DNA of 54,457 nucleotides from Porphyrobacter sp. TH134 (lineage in GTDB: Bacteria; Pseudomonadota; Alphaproteobacteria; Sphingomonadales; Sphingomonadaceae). The DNA lies in the NCBI RefSeq assembly GCF_002855495.1, contig NZ_PKRO01000020.1:1-54457 (forward strand). Direction: 5' to 3'. Below are positions 1-7,202 of this stretch, one piece after another. The notes under the pieces were generated by a model. The model was not told where the DNA came from. It searched no databases and saw nothing but the letters and a program-made list of their open reading frames with translations. The translations under genes and the position numbers were made by a program. Position 1 is the stretch's first letter; each line of letters begins with the position of its first letter.

Positions 1-60
1 CTCCCGGAAGACCATCCGCCGGGAAATCGATCAGGCCAAGGCGACACCTCGTAAAGCTGG

Positions 61-252
61 ATGTCGCCTTACGGCTCCTGTGAACTGTCCTTCAACACCA
101 TGCCCGGGATAACGACCGGCACCTATGCGGACACACCACCCAGCGTGCGCTCGCCGATCCGGGCCAGTCAGCCGCTGCCGCCCAGCGCGATGCGGACGGG
201 ACGCCGGATAGCCGAACAATTCGTCGCCAACGCGCTCTACGGCGCGCTTTAG
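61..252 (+). other. Open frame upstream of the GNAT gene, possibly its lost 5' part
   Basis: This 63-codon open frame has coding-like G/C-rich third positions and ends in TAG at 250-252. It lies in the same reading frame as the acetyltransferase gene that starts with GTG at 262, only nine bases further on. It could be a separate short peptide, the tail of an older gene, or the N-terminal part of a longer acetyltransferase cut by an in-frame stop. I recognise no domain in it. No other convincing gene is visible in bases 1-261. Confidence 0.2.
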
Positions 253-261
253 GGACGCGCT

Positions 262-1161
262 GTGGGCACCGCTGCCATCGACTTCACCGTGGGATCGCGC
301 CGCCTGCTGAGCGTGCCGCGCGCGCTTTCCACCTGGGCCTTCAGCCTAGAGGATGTGCTGGCCGGCGTCCTGCCTGCCCTGCCGCCGAGCGGGCGTGACG
401 GGGTGCGGGTGCTCTCCGCCCCGACCGTGCAGCTGCCCGCAATCACCGCCCGCTATCCCGGCTTCATCGCGGGCGGTCGGCAGGACTATCGCCGTCACTA
501 CATCGATATGACCCAGAGTTTCGATGACTACATGGCGCAGTTTTCAGGCAAGACCCGCTCCACCTTGCGGCGCAAGGCGCGCAAGCTGGGGGACGAGGCG
601 GGCGGCTACACCGTGACCGAACATCGCACCCCGGCGCAAGTCGAAGCCTTCCTCGTCGCCGCATTGCCGCTGTCGGCGCGTACCTATCAGGCGCGGCTGC
701 TCGATGCCGGATTGCCCGAAAGCCCGGAGGCGCGCCGCGCCATGCTGGAGGCGGCCGAAGCGGACGGGATGCGCGCTTTCCTGCTGCATGCGGGCGGTCA
801 GCCGGTGGCCTACCTTGCGCTGCCGGTGATGGGGCAGACGCTGGTCTATGCCCATCTCGGCTATGATCCGGAATGGGCGCGGCTATCGGTTGGCACAGTG
901 CTGCAAATGGACGCCCTGGAGCGCTTGTTTGGCGAAAATCGCTACCGCTGGTTCGACTTCACCGAGGGTGATGGCGCACACAAGGACATGTTCGGCACGC
1001 ACGCGGCGGCGTGTTCCAGCCTGGTGCTGCTGGAGCCGACCCTTGCCAACCGCAGCCTGCTGGGCGCGCGGGCCGCGTTTGATGCCGGCGTGCTCAGCGC
1101 CAAAGCGCTGGCGCAGCGATCAGGGGCGCTGGGTCGGATTCGGGCGGTCCTGAGGGCCTGA
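262..1161 (+). CDS. FemAB/CelD-like GNAT family N-acyltransferase
   Basis: Probable cytoplasmic acyl transferase of the GNAT fold, of the type often annotated BioF2-like or Acetyltransf_6 (COG5653, CelD/BcsL). The 299 residues carry the usual central features: FSGKTRSTLRRKARKL near residue 95, a lipid or sugar-transferase-like middle with QPVAYLALPV, and the C-terminal signature RWFDFTEGDGAHKDMFG near residue 235. This family commonly modifies polysaccharide, peptidoglycan or lipid precursors, but the substrate here cannot be read from the sequence. The start is a GTG nine bases after an in-frame TAG. The 3' end overlaps the convergent membrane-protein gene by 42 bases. The upstream open frame raises the possibility that this is a shortened version of a longer protein. 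Confidence 0.75.
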   Translation: MGTAAIDFTVGSRRLLSVPRALSTWAFSLEDVLAGVLPALPPSGRDGVRVLSAPTVQLPAITARYPGFIAGGRQDYRRHYIDMTQSFDDYMAQFSGKTRSTLRRKARKLGDEAGGYTVTEHRTPAQVEAFLVAALPLSARTYQARLLDAGLPESPEARRAMLEAAEADGMRAFLLHAGGQPVAYLALPVMGQTLVYAHLGYDPEWARLSVGTVLQMDALERLFGENRYRWFDFTEGDGAHKDMFGTHAAACSSLVLLEPTLANRSLLGARAAFDAGVLSAKALAQRSGALGRIRAVLRA

Positions 1162-1437
1162 TTCGCCGCGCGTGATCGCGGCCGCGCTGCGGCGGTTGCT
1201 CTCCTGCACACGCACCTGTGCCACAAGCGCAGAACGGCCCGACGGCGCGCCGCTGAGCGATCCGTAACGCAGCGCCAGATACAGCCACATCGCTGCAATC
1301 ACACCCAGCAGCACGCTTGCCGCGATGCCGAGACGCAGATCGTAGCTCATCAGCAGTCCATCGGCAGCAAGCGCAACACCAACCACGAGCCACTTGGGGC
1401 CAAGCCATCCGGCAAGGCGTTCGGGCGCAACAGGCAT
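1120..1437 (-). CDS. Small two-helix membrane protein of unknown function
   Basis: 105 residues with two hydrophobic stretches at about 14-33 and 36-58, followed by a polar, basic C-terminal tail rich in Arg, Ser and Gln. An AGAGG ribosome-binding site lies seven bases before the ATG, which supports expression. No domain is recognised. The last 42 bases overlap the 3' end of the acetyltransferase gene on the other strand. It sits downstream of the rplA repeat region, on the same strand as the ribosomal protein genes but 270 bases away, so it is probably not part of that operon. Confidence 0.5.
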   Translation of the reverse strand: MPVAPERLAGWLGPKWLVVGVALAADGLLMSYDLRLGIAASVLLGVIAAMWLYLALRYGSLSGAPSGRSALVAQVRVQESNRRSAAAITRGESGPQDRPNPTQRP

Positions 1438-1556
1438 CGGCCAACCTCTTTCACAAAGCGCTGGCAGGGGAGGAAAGGGCGCCGCGTTTTCCCCACCAAG
1501 ATGGGCAGATTAAAGCCAAAGACAAGTGGGCAGAATGCCTTATCCCGCCCAAGCGA

Positions 1557-1588
1557 AAGGGCCGGAAAGCCACCGCCTTCCGACCCTT
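1557..1588 (-). terminator. Hairpin downstream of rplA, possible terminator
   Basis: An inverted repeat with 11-base arms (one mismatch) and a 10-base loop. Read on the minus strand the stem ends in CCCTTT. It lies about 120 bases past the rplA stop, after the REP-like hairpin cluster, and is the best terminator candidate for the secE-nusG-rplKA unit. The U-run is short, so confidence is limited. Confidence 0.35.
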
Positions 1589-1626
1589 CCCATGTTTGCA
1601 TTGCGCCACAACTCGATCCCAAGGGG

Positions 1627-1704
1627 ATCGCAAGGCCGACTGGCCGCCGCGCCTAATGGCGCGGTAGCCAAGGGGCCGAACGGCCCCGCCGGCGCCTGAG
1701 GCGC
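1627..1704. repeat. REP-like cluster of four consecutive hairpins
   Basis: Four short palindromes follow one another directly after rplA: GGCC-GACT-GGCC (1634-1645), CCGCGCC-TAAT-GGCGCGG (1647-1664), GGGGCC-GAAC-GGCCCC (1672-1687) and GCGCC-TGA-GGCGC (1692-1704). The first hairpin and its left flank nearly match the start of the repeats at 30656 and 35765, so this looks like a divergent or mosaic member of that family. Such elements often stabilise or attenuate the 3' ends of transcripts. Confidence 0.65.
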
Positions 1705-1709
1705 AAAAA

Positions 1710-2402
1710 TTACGCCCCTTCGACTTCCGAGAGGTCAACCTTGAGGCCCGGACCCATCGACGAGGTCATGGTGACCTTGCGGACATACTTGCCCTTGGCG
1801 CCCGCAGGCTTGGACTTCACCACGGCTTCGGTCAGCGCCTTGAAGTTCGCCTTCAGCGCGTCATCGGTGAAGCTCAGCTTGCCGATGCCCGAGTGGATGA
1901 TACCCTGCTTTTCGACGCGGTATTCAACCTGGCCGCTCTTGGCGTCCTTGACCGCCTGCGCGACGTTGGGGGTGACGGTGCCGAGCTTGGGGTTCGGCAT
2001 CAGGCCCTTGGGACCAAGGATTTTGCCCAGACGCCCGACGACACCCATCATGTCGGGCGACGCGATGACGCGGCCGTAATCGAGGTTGCCCGCCAGCATG
2101 TCTTCCATCAGGTCTTCGGCGCCGACCTTGTCGGCCCCGGCAGCCAGCGCCTTTTCAGCATTGTCGCCGCGCGCGAACACGGCAACCTTGACGTCCTTGC
2201 CGGTGCCCGACGGCAGCGACACCATGCCGCGCACCATCTGGTCAGCGTGACGCGGATCGACGCCGAGGTTCATCGCCACTTCGACGGTTTCGTCGAACTT
2301 GGTCTTGAACTGGCGCAGCGTCGCGAGCGCTTCGTCGACGGTGTACAGCTTTTCGCGGTCGAGGCTGGCCAGAACCTTGGCCTTCTTGGTGATCTTGGTC
2401 AT
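1710..2402 (-). CDS. rplA: 50S ribosomal protein L1
   Basis: Ribosomal protein L1 binds 23S rRNA at the mobile L1 stalk, where it helps release the E-site tRNA. In many bacteria it also represses its own operon mRNA. The 230-residue product has the usual length and the signature [14 protein letters not shown] near residue 68 with [20 protein letters not shown] near 125. It lies four bases downstream of rplK in the secE-nusG-rplK-rplA order. The expected rplJ-rplL genes do not follow: the operon ends in a repeat-rich 270-base gap. Confidence 0.98.
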   Translation of the reverse strand: MTKITKKAKVLASLDREKLYTVDEALATLRQFKTKFDETVEVAMNLGVDPRHADQMVRGMVSLPSGTGKDVKVAVFARGDNAEKALAAGADKVGAEDLMEDMLAGNLDYGRVIASPDMMGVVGRLGKILGPKGLMPNPKLGTVTPNVAQAVKDAKSGQVEYRVEKQGIIHSGIGKLSFTDDALKANFKALTEAVVKSKPAGAKGKYVRKVTMTSSMGPGLKVDLSEVEGA

Positions 2403-2406
2403 GTGC

Positions 2407-2838
2407 TTAGCCCTCCACCACTTCGAGGCCCATCGAGCGGGCGCTACCGGCGATGATCTTCATCGCCTGGTCAATATCATTTGCGTTCAGGTCAGCCATC
2501 TTGGCTTCCGCGATTTCGCGGATCTGCGCGTTGGTGACGGTCCCGGCCGAAATCTTGCTGGGCTCCTTCGAACCCGACTTCAGGCCAGCGGCCTTCTTCA
2601 GCAGGTACGACGCCGGCGGCGTCTTGGTGATGAAGGTGAACGAGCGGTCGCCGTAAACCGTGATGACGGTCGGGATCGGCATGCCCTTTTCCAGTTCCTG
2701 CGTGGCGGCGTTGAACGCCTTGCAGAATTCCATGATGTTCACACCGCGCTGACCCAGCGCCGGACCGATCGGCGGCGAGGGGGTTGCAGAGCCGGCGGCC
2801 ACCTGCAGCTTGATATAGCCTTCAATTTTCTTGGCCAT
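2407..2838 (-). CDS. rplK: 50S ribosomal protein L11
   Basis: Ribosomal protein L11 forms the GTPase-associated centre together with 23S rRNA helices 43-44 and is needed for factor binding and stringent sensing. The 143 residues match the family length. Visible features are the N-terminal [20 protein letters not shown] proline-rich switch and C-terminal [13 protein letters not shown]. It is the first ribosomal gene after nusG, and rplA follows after four bases. About 160 bases lie between its start and the small zinc-ribbon gene upstream. Confidence 0.98.
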   Translation of the reverse strand: MAKKIEGYIKLQVAAGSATPSPPIGPALGQRGVNIMEFCKAFNAATQELEKGMPIPTVITVYGDRSFTFITKTPPASYLLKKAAGLKSGSKEPSKISAGTVTNAQIREIAEAKMADLNANDIDQAMKIIAGSARSMGLEVVEG

Positions 2839-2996
2839 GGGGCCTTACTCCTGTCGCACTGTTGCCCGGCTGTTTCCAGCGCAGGCTCATGTTGAGCGGT
2901 CAAACGCCTCTGCTTCGTGCCTTTGCAGAGGCTCCCGCGCGGAATCGCCAGCCGGAGCCAGCGAAGGGCGCCGCATAGTCGCAGGCCTGCCCGAAA

Positions 2997-3173
2997 TCAA
3001 CCGAAACCACGCGGCGGGCGCAGGCCCTTGGTGCGGCTGGTGAGGTGAAACTGTCCGCACAGCGCACATTTGTAAGTGCGCAGGCGTGTTTCCGCGCCCA
3101 GAGCGACCGCCTCACACTCCTCGCGGGAGGCAAAGCGGCGCTTGCGCTGGCAGATGCCGGGGCGGGTTTTCAT
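2997..3173 (-). CDS. Small zinc-ribbon-like protein conserved in sphingomonads
   Basis: 58 residues, beginning MKTRPGICQRKRRFAS and containing CALCGQFHLTSRTKG near the C terminus. The CxxC plus an upstream Cys at position 8 and a nearby His suggest a metal-bound knuckle. The start at 3173 is chosen because the conserved-looking part begins there; an in-frame ATG at 3242 would add 23 residues of low-quality sequence. It sits between nusG and rplK on the same strand. I recall similar small orphan proteins in related genomes, but no function is known to me. The basic, Cys-containing make-up would fit RNA or ribosome contact, which is inference only. Confidence 0.6.
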   Translation of the reverse strand: MKTRPGICQRKRRFASREECEAVALGAETRLRTYKCALCGQFHLTSRTKGLRPPRGFG

Positions 3174-3311
3174 CACCGGACCACAGAAGCGCAAGACCGG
3201 TCTCGCCAGAGGCCGCACGGGCAACAGCCCGCCCGCAGGCACTCGGGGCTTGGCGGAGGACTAATCACCCTAAAGGAGCGAAGCGGTAGGGCGGCAAGGA
3301 CGCACCGAGGA

Positions 3312-3333
3312 CGTGCCCGCGGAGGCGGGCACG
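3312..3333 (-). repeat. REP-type hairpin after nusG
   Basis: A perfect 9-bp stem, CGTGCCCGC / GCGGGCACG, around a GGAG loop, 15 bases past the nusG stop. The same stem-loop core (GTGYCCGC-GGAG-GCGGGCAC) recurs after the DUF192 gene at 6673-6698. The GGAG loop and preceding CGAGGA also occur in the longer repeat at 35765-35848. No U-run follows, so it is more likely a REP-type element than a plain intrinsic terminator. Confidence 0.5.
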
Positions 3334-3347
3334 CACACACAACACCC

Positions 3348-3887
3348 TTACTTGACCAGTTCGACTTCCTCGAAGCCCAGTTCCACCGGGGTCGCACGGC
3401 CGAAGATCGACACGCTGACCTTGACCCGCTGCTTGTCGAAATCGAGTTCTTCGACGATCCCGTTGAAGCTGGCGAACGGCCCGGCGTTGACCTTGACCGA
3501 ATCGCCGATCTCGTAATCGACGCTGATTTCGCGCTTGGGCGTTGCCTGCGCTTCGGCAACACCGCCGAAATAGCGCGAGGCTTCACGTTCCGAGATCGCC
3601 TGCGGCTTGTTGCCCGAACCCAGAAAGCCGGTCACTTTCGGCGTGTTCTTGACGAGGTGATAGACATCATCGGTCATGTTGAGCTTGGCGAGCACGTAGC
3701 CCGGCATGAACTTGCGTTCGACCTGCACCTTCTTGCCGCGCTTCACTTCGGTGATCGTCTCGGTCGGCACCTGCACTTCCTCGACGCCCTCGGTCAGGCC
3801 AAGCCGCTCCGCCTCGGCGATGATGGCATCGCGTACCTTGTTCTCGAAACCGGAATAAGCGTGGATGATGTACCAGCGAGCAGCCAT
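3348..3887 (-). CDS. nusG: Transcription termination/antitermination protein NusG
   Basis: NusG binds the RNA polymerase clamp, reduces pausing, and links polymerase to Rho or to ribosomal protein S10. The product from the ATG at 3887 is 179 residues: an N-terminal NGN domain beginning [17 protein letters not shown] and containing [12 protein letters not shown], then a C-terminal KOW domain with [16 protein letters not shown]. An upstream in-frame ATG at 3929 would add 14 unconserved residues and leave only 15 bases to secE, so it is not preferred. It lies directly downstream of secE, the classical arrangement. Confidence 0.97.
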   Translation of the reverse strand: MAARWYIIHAYSGFENKVRDAIIAEAERLGLTEGVEEVQVPTETITEVKRGKKVQVERKFMPGYVLAKLNMTDDVYHLVKNTPKVTGFLGSGNKPQAISEREASRYFGGVAEAQATPKREISVDYEIGDSVKVNAGPFASFNGIVEELDFDKQRVKVSVSIFGRATPVELGFEEVELVK

Positions 3888-3944
3888 GGAAAGTCCTTGG
3901 AAAATGGGGTCTGACGGGCAGAGAATCAAACGGCGCCGGGCGCC

Positions 3945-4187
3945 TTACTGGAGCAGGCCGATCAGCGCGCGCACGATCGCGCCGAACGCGCTGTCGACGC
4001 CGAGGAAGAACAGCGAGAGAATCATCATGAAGATGAACACGAAGATCGCAGTGCGCACGGTTTCTTCGCGGGTCGGCCAGACGATCTTGTTCGCCTCGGT
4101 CTTGACCTGATTGAAGAACTCGCCGGGCGAGGTCTTGCGCTTCTTTTCTTCTGCCCCGGTGGTGGGAGCGATCTTCTGTTCGGCCAT
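3945..4187 (-). CDS. secE: Preprotein translocase subunit SecE
   Basis: SecE is the small clamp subunit of the SecYEG inner-membrane translocon. The 80-residue product has a charged cytosolic N terminus, the conserved amphipathic segment with EFFNQVKTEANKIVWPTREE near residue 23-42, and a single transmembrane helix at about 46-66. The length and one-helix form are typical for alphaproteobacteria. A GAAGGAACG ribosome-binding region precedes the ATG. It opens the secE-nusG-rplK-rplA block downstream of tRNA-Trp. Confidence 0.97.
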   Translation of the reverse strand: MAEQKIAPTTGAEEKKRKTSPGEFFNQVKTEANKIVWPTREETVRTAIFVFIFMMILSLFFLGVDSAFGAIVRALIGLLQ

Positions 4188-4373
4188 GCCGCTGCGTTCC
4201 TTCGCGTAATGCCTGCGCGTCTCGTCCGGTCAGGCGGCTTTCAGGTAAGGGTCCGCGCCGTCCGGGACAAGGTCGTCGGAGGGGCGGGATGTTCTGCCGA
4301 TGTCGGATAAGACGCCATCGCCCATACGCGCAGGGCCGCGCAAATGCAAGAATGCTTGAACGCCGGCTCCGCC

Positions 4374-4526
4374 TCAGCGCAATCCCAGCAGGCGGGCGAC
4401 CAGGCCAGGCTGCGACCACATCGGTTGAAGCGGGCCGTGAATCGCCCGGCCCCGCGCCGGATCGCGAGTGGGGCGCGGGCTGACCCAGTGGTCGGGGCGC
4501 GAGGAACGGAAGGTGTAGGCGCTCAT
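4374..4526 (-). CDS. Small conserved protein between tRNA-Trp and secE
   Basis: A 50-residue ORF starting MSAYTFRSSRPDHWVSPRPT with an AGGAG ribosome-binding site nine bases before the ATG. The pattern YTFRSSRPD-W-SPRP followed by HGP-QPM and a terminal LLARLLG-like segment resembles a short family I recall from Sphingomonadales, but I know of no function. The high Pro/Arg content and lack of a hydrophobic segment suggest a soluble or peripheral peptide. The ribosome-binding site is the strongest evidence that it is translated. Confidence 0.5.
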   Translation of the reverse strand: MSAYTFRSSRPDHWVSPRPTRDPARGRAIHGPLQPMWSQPGLVARLLGLR

Positions 4527-4724
4527 CTTCGTGTCTCCTGTGCGAGGGCGTATTCGGTTCGTCGACAGGAATACACGCTTCGGCTTACGACGAGATGAAC
4601 GGCGGGGCCAGGCGCAACTTGTCGTCGGCGGCGCAATACGGCGCCAGAGGCGTCGCAAGCGCGACCGCGTGCCCGGACCGGCCCGAAGTGAAGCATAGCG
4701 AAACGAAGGATTTGCCGGGAGGAC

Positions 4725-4744
4725 GAACCGGCAGAGGCCGGTTC
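4725..4744 (-). terminator. Perfect hairpin just downstream of tRNA-Trp
   Basis: GAACCGGC and GCCGGTTC form an 8-bp perfect stem with an AGAG (plus strand) loop, starting 14 bases past the 3' end of tRNA-Trp. It could end or stabilise the tRNA precursor. No clear U-run follows on the minus strand, so termination is a guess. Confidence 0.35.
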
Positions 4745-4758
4745 GAAACGCGAAAAAG

Positions 4759-4834
4759 TGGCAGGGGTGTGCGGACTCGAACCGCAGGCCCTCGGTTTTG
4801 GAGACCGATGCTCTACCAACTGAGCTACACCCCT
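4759..4834 (-). tRNA. tRNA-Trp (anticodon CCA)
   Basis: A 76-base cloverleaf read on the minus strand: acceptor AGGGGTG pairs with CACCCCT, followed by discriminator G and an encoded CCA. The D arm contains GCTC-AGTTGGTAGA-GC, the anticodon loop is CTCCAAA with CCA, and the T loop is TTCGAGT. The position directly before secE-nusG-rplK-rplA is the widely conserved alphaproteobacterial order. TTGCCT and TAAAGG spaced 17 bases apart lie upstream as a weak promoter candidate. Confidence 0.97.
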
Positions 4835-4928
4835 GCAGCGCGTCGGAGCGGTGCCTTTATCGAAGCCTTTGGCGATAGGCAATCCTCTTTGCCTGATCGC
4901 AGGCGGCCATGTATGGTGCGCTGCAATC

Positions 4929-5747
4929 ATGCACGCGCCTATCAGCCCTCCCATCCCGGTCGAGACCCTGCTGCTGGCCTATCGCAGCGGCATTTTTCCG
5001 ATGGCGGACAAGCGCGAGGATGCCGAAGTGTTCTGGGTGGAACCGCGCGACCGGGCGATCATCCCGCTGGACGCGCTGCATCTGTCGCGCAGCCTGCGCA
5101 AGGTGCTGCGGGCCGATCACTTTGCCGTGACGGTTGATCGCGCGTTTGAACAGATCATCCGCGCCTGCGCGGAACCGCGGCTCGATCATCCCGAAACCTG
5201 GATCAGCGAGCGGATTGTGCAATCCTATATCGGCCTCCACCGTGCCGGCCATGCCCATTCGGTGGAATGCTGGCAGCCCGGCGAAGATGGTGCGGCCCGG
5301 CTGGTCGGCGGGCTTTACGGCGTCAGCTTCGACCGGGTGTTCTGCGGGGAAAGCATGTTCAGCCGCACGCAGGATGCAAGCAAGGTGGCGCTGGCGTGGC
5401 TGGTGGCGCTGATGCGGCGCGCAGGGTTCGCGCTGCTCGATTGCCAATTCATGACCGAGCATCTGCGGTCGATGGGTGCGGTGGAGCTGGCGCAGGCCGA
5501 TTACCGGCGGCTGGTGGAGCAGGCGAGCGGGCTGCCCCATTCCAGCCTTGGCACGGCGTGGCGCTGGTTCGACACCGGCTACGCTGCCGGCGCTGCCGCA
5601 ACGGGCGCTGGCGGCGCAGCGACGGGAGCCGTGGTTGGCGCAGCCGACGGGCGCGGCGCCGGCGTGCCGGATGCGTCAGCCTTGGGCGAGGCCGGGCCCT
5701 CTTCGCCGGGAAACCGCATCGTGCAATCCTTGACCCAGACATCATAG
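4929..5747 (+). CDS. aat: Leucyl/phenylalanyl-tRNA--protein transferase
   Basis: Adds Leu or Phe from aminoacyl-tRNA to proteins with N-terminal Arg or Lys, marking them for ClpS/ClpAP in the N-end rule pathway. The N terminus has LLLAYRSGIFPMAD and VFWVEPRDRAIIPLD. The core has GGLYGVSFDRVFCGESMFSR near residue 130-150 and LLDCQFMTEHLRSMGA near 175. The conserved domain ends near residue 217 at GTAWRWFDTG. A further 55 residues, mostly Ala/Gly-rich, form an unusual tail encoded antisense to the 3' end of the DUF2155 gene. The ATG at 4929 gives the usual N terminus; an upstream frame adds 26 unconserved residues. Confidence 0.95.
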   Translation: MHAPISPPIPVETLLLAYRSGIFPMADKREDAEVFWVEPRDRAIIPLDALHLSRSLRKVLRADHFAVTVDRAFEQIIRACAEPRLDHPETWISERIVQSYIGLHRAGHAHSVECWQPGEDGAARLVGGLYGVSFDRVFCGESMFSRTQDASKVALAWLVALMRRAGFALLDCQFMTEHLRSMGAVELAQADYRRLVEQASGLPHSSLGTAWRWFDTGYAAGAAATGAGGAATGAVVGAADGRGAGVPDASALGEAGPSSPGNRIVQSLTQTS

Positions 5748-6175
5748 ACCGGATGCTCGACCACATTCAGGCTTGGCGATTGGGCAAACATCCAGCCTGA
5801 AAAGACGCGGGTATGCTGCGCCGCGCCGCGCTCGCGGATGTCGACCTGCACGAAGGCGCCGGTCTGCTGCGGCATTTCCCACGGCGCGGTTCGCTCGCAA
5901 GCGGACAGGCGAACGATCACCGGGCCGATCTCGCGCGCTTCGCCGGGCTTCAGCCGGAGTTCTTCGGTGACATTGTTGCGCTTGTTGAGCAGGCCCAGCA
6001 CAGCCACCCGTTCATTCATCGGGGTCGCGCCGTAATCATTGACGGGGGCTGCCGGGGCAGCCGCCGCAGCGGCAGGGCTGGCATCGTCCAGCGGCACTTT
6101 TACCGTTTCGGCTTCAGGCGCGAAGGTATCACACGCCGCCAATATCAGCGGAAGGATAACAACCAGAGGCCTCAC
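5579..6175 (-). CDS. DUF2155-family lipoprotein
   Basis: A predicted lipoprotein with a short signal peptide ending in the lipobox LILAAC. A central DUF2155 domain covers roughly residues 40-150, with RLSACERTAPWEMPQQTGAFV, FSGWMFAQSPSLNVVEHPVYD and VWVKDC. The family is widespread in alphaproteobacteria; its role in the cell envelope is unknown. The C-terminal 50 residues are Pro/Ala-rich and overlap antisense the last 169 bases of aat. I prefer the GTG at 6175, nine bases after the upstream stop; another GTG at 6211 would overlap the NDUFA12 gene by 28 bases. NDUFA12-DUF2155 is a common neighbour pair. Confidence 0.85.
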   Translation of the reverse strand: MRPLVVILPLILAACDTFAPEAETVKVPLDDASPAAAAAAPAAPVNDYGATPMNERVAVLGLLNKRNNVTEELRLKPGEAREIGPVIVRLSACERTAPWEMPQQTGAFVQVDIRERGAAQHTRVFSGWMFAQSPSLNVVEHPVYDVWVKDCTMRFPGEEGPASPKADASGTPAPRPSAAPTTAPVAAPPAPVAAAPAA

Positions 6176-6183
6176 CGCGCCGC

Positions 6184-6618
6184 TCAGCTGTCCGCGCTGC
6201 CGGGCGTCCACGCTTCGTAATCGCCAACGGCGCGGGCGCGCTGGCCGCCACGCTCAAGCGCGCCTTGCGGGCGATAGGCCTGCGCGGTGCCGGTTGCGTT
6301 GGGGGTGTAATCCACTTCCCAGATCTTGGGCGGGGGCAGGTGGCTTTCGGGCACCTCGTCATAGGTGCCGTGCAGCCAGCCATGCCATTCGGCCGGCACG
6401 CGGCTGGCATCATTGGCGCCGTTGTAGATCACCCAGCGCTTGTCGCGGCTGGTGTATGATCCGGTGTTGAGGCCTGCGGCAGCCGCCGGGCGGGCGCGGT
6501 AATACTTGTTGCCCGCCGCGTCGGTGCCAACATGTTCGCCCTTCGCGCGGCTGGCCCAGAGCTGCGTGCCGATGGTGGCACCATCCCACCAGGTGAAGAT
6601 TTTTGCGAAGATACCCAT
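6184..6618 (-). CDS. NADH:ubiquinone oxidoreductase subunit NDUFA12 (17.2 kDa)
   Basis: Homologue of the mitochondrial complex I accessory subunit NDUFA12 (B17.2), which alphaproteobacteria share. It binds the peripheral arm of complex I at the inner membrane. The 144 residues show the typical start IFTWWDGATIGTQLWASRAK, then GTDAAGNKYYRA, DKRWVIYNGANDASRVPAEW and HGWLHGTYDEVP. It lies just upstream of the DUF2155 gene, consistent with co-transcription. The main nuo operon is not in this window. Confidence 0.93.
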   Translation of the reverse strand: MGIFAKIFTWWDGATIGTQLWASRAKGEHVGTDAAGNKYYRARPAAAAGLNTGSYTSRDKRWVIYNGANDASRVPAEWHGWLHGTYDEVPESHLPPPKIWEVDYTPNATGTAQAYRPQGALERGGQRARAVGDYEAWTPGSADS

Positions 6619-6672
6619 GCCGGTGCGCCTAGCGGATTAGAGCGGATGCGCCAAGGGGTGAGAGTGCTTGTT

Positions 6673-6698
6673 TGCGTGCCCGCCTCCGCGGACACAAA
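6673..6698 (-). repeat. Hairpin after the DUF192 gene, same core as the nusG hairpin
   Basis: Directly after the DUF192 stop the minus strand folds into a stem of the form GTTTGTGTCCGC / GCGGGCACGCAAAC with a GGAG loop, one mismatch and a small bulge. The inner stem and loop match the hairpin at 3312-3333. It may serve as the 3' end of the recX-DUF192 transcript. Confidence 0.45.
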
Positions 6699-7202
6699 CT
6701 AGAACGTCACCCGGTCGCCCGGCACGATCCCCAGCGCCTTGGCCCGGCCCGCACGCAGTTCCAGAACGGCGCTGGCGAGGCCCTGTGACGGGACCGAATC
6801 GAGCGAATAGGGCACGGTGTTGGCGGCAATGTTGAGAATCCGGCCATCCGCCCCGATAAAGATGATGTCGAGACTGAGCGGCGTATTCTTCATCCAGAAG
6901 CTGCGCGGCTCGGGCGCGGCGGAGGGAAAGATCATCCCTTCATAATCGCCCAGCGCCGTGCGGAACATCAGGCCGCGCGCCTGCGCCTCGGGTGTGTCCG
7001 CCAGTTCGACCTTGAATGCGAGCGGCGTGCCCGCGCGGTCGATCGTGAGATCAATCACCGCAAGCCCCGACACCGGATGGCGCGCCGCAGGCTCTGCTGC
7101 CGGTGCGGGCGATTGCGCACTGGCGGTCGCACTTGTTCCCGGTGAGCACGCCGCCAAAGCGCCGAGCATCAACGCCGCGCCGGCCAGCATCTGCCTTACC
7201 AT
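6699..7202 (-). CDS. DUF192-family secreted/lipoprotein
   Basis: 167 residues from the ATG at 7202. A lipoprotein-type signal (GALAAC at about residues 13-18) is followed by an Ala/Pro/Ser linker. The DUF192 domain is marked by LADTPEAQARGLMFRTALG, MIFPSAAPEPRSFWMKNTPL, LDIIFIGADGRI and ELRAGRAKALGIVPGD. The family is small, envelope-located and of unknown function. The start overlaps the recX stop by seven bases (ATGGTAA), so translational coupling is likely. Confidence 0.88.
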   Translation of the reverse strand: MVRQMLAGAALMLGALAACSPGTSATASAQSPAPAAEPAARHPVSGLAVIDLTIDRAGTPLAFKVELADTPEAQARGLMFRTALGDYEGMIFPSAAPEPRSFWMKNTPLSLDIIFIGADGRILNIAANTVPYSLDSVPSQGLASAVLELRAGRAKALGIVPGDRVTF

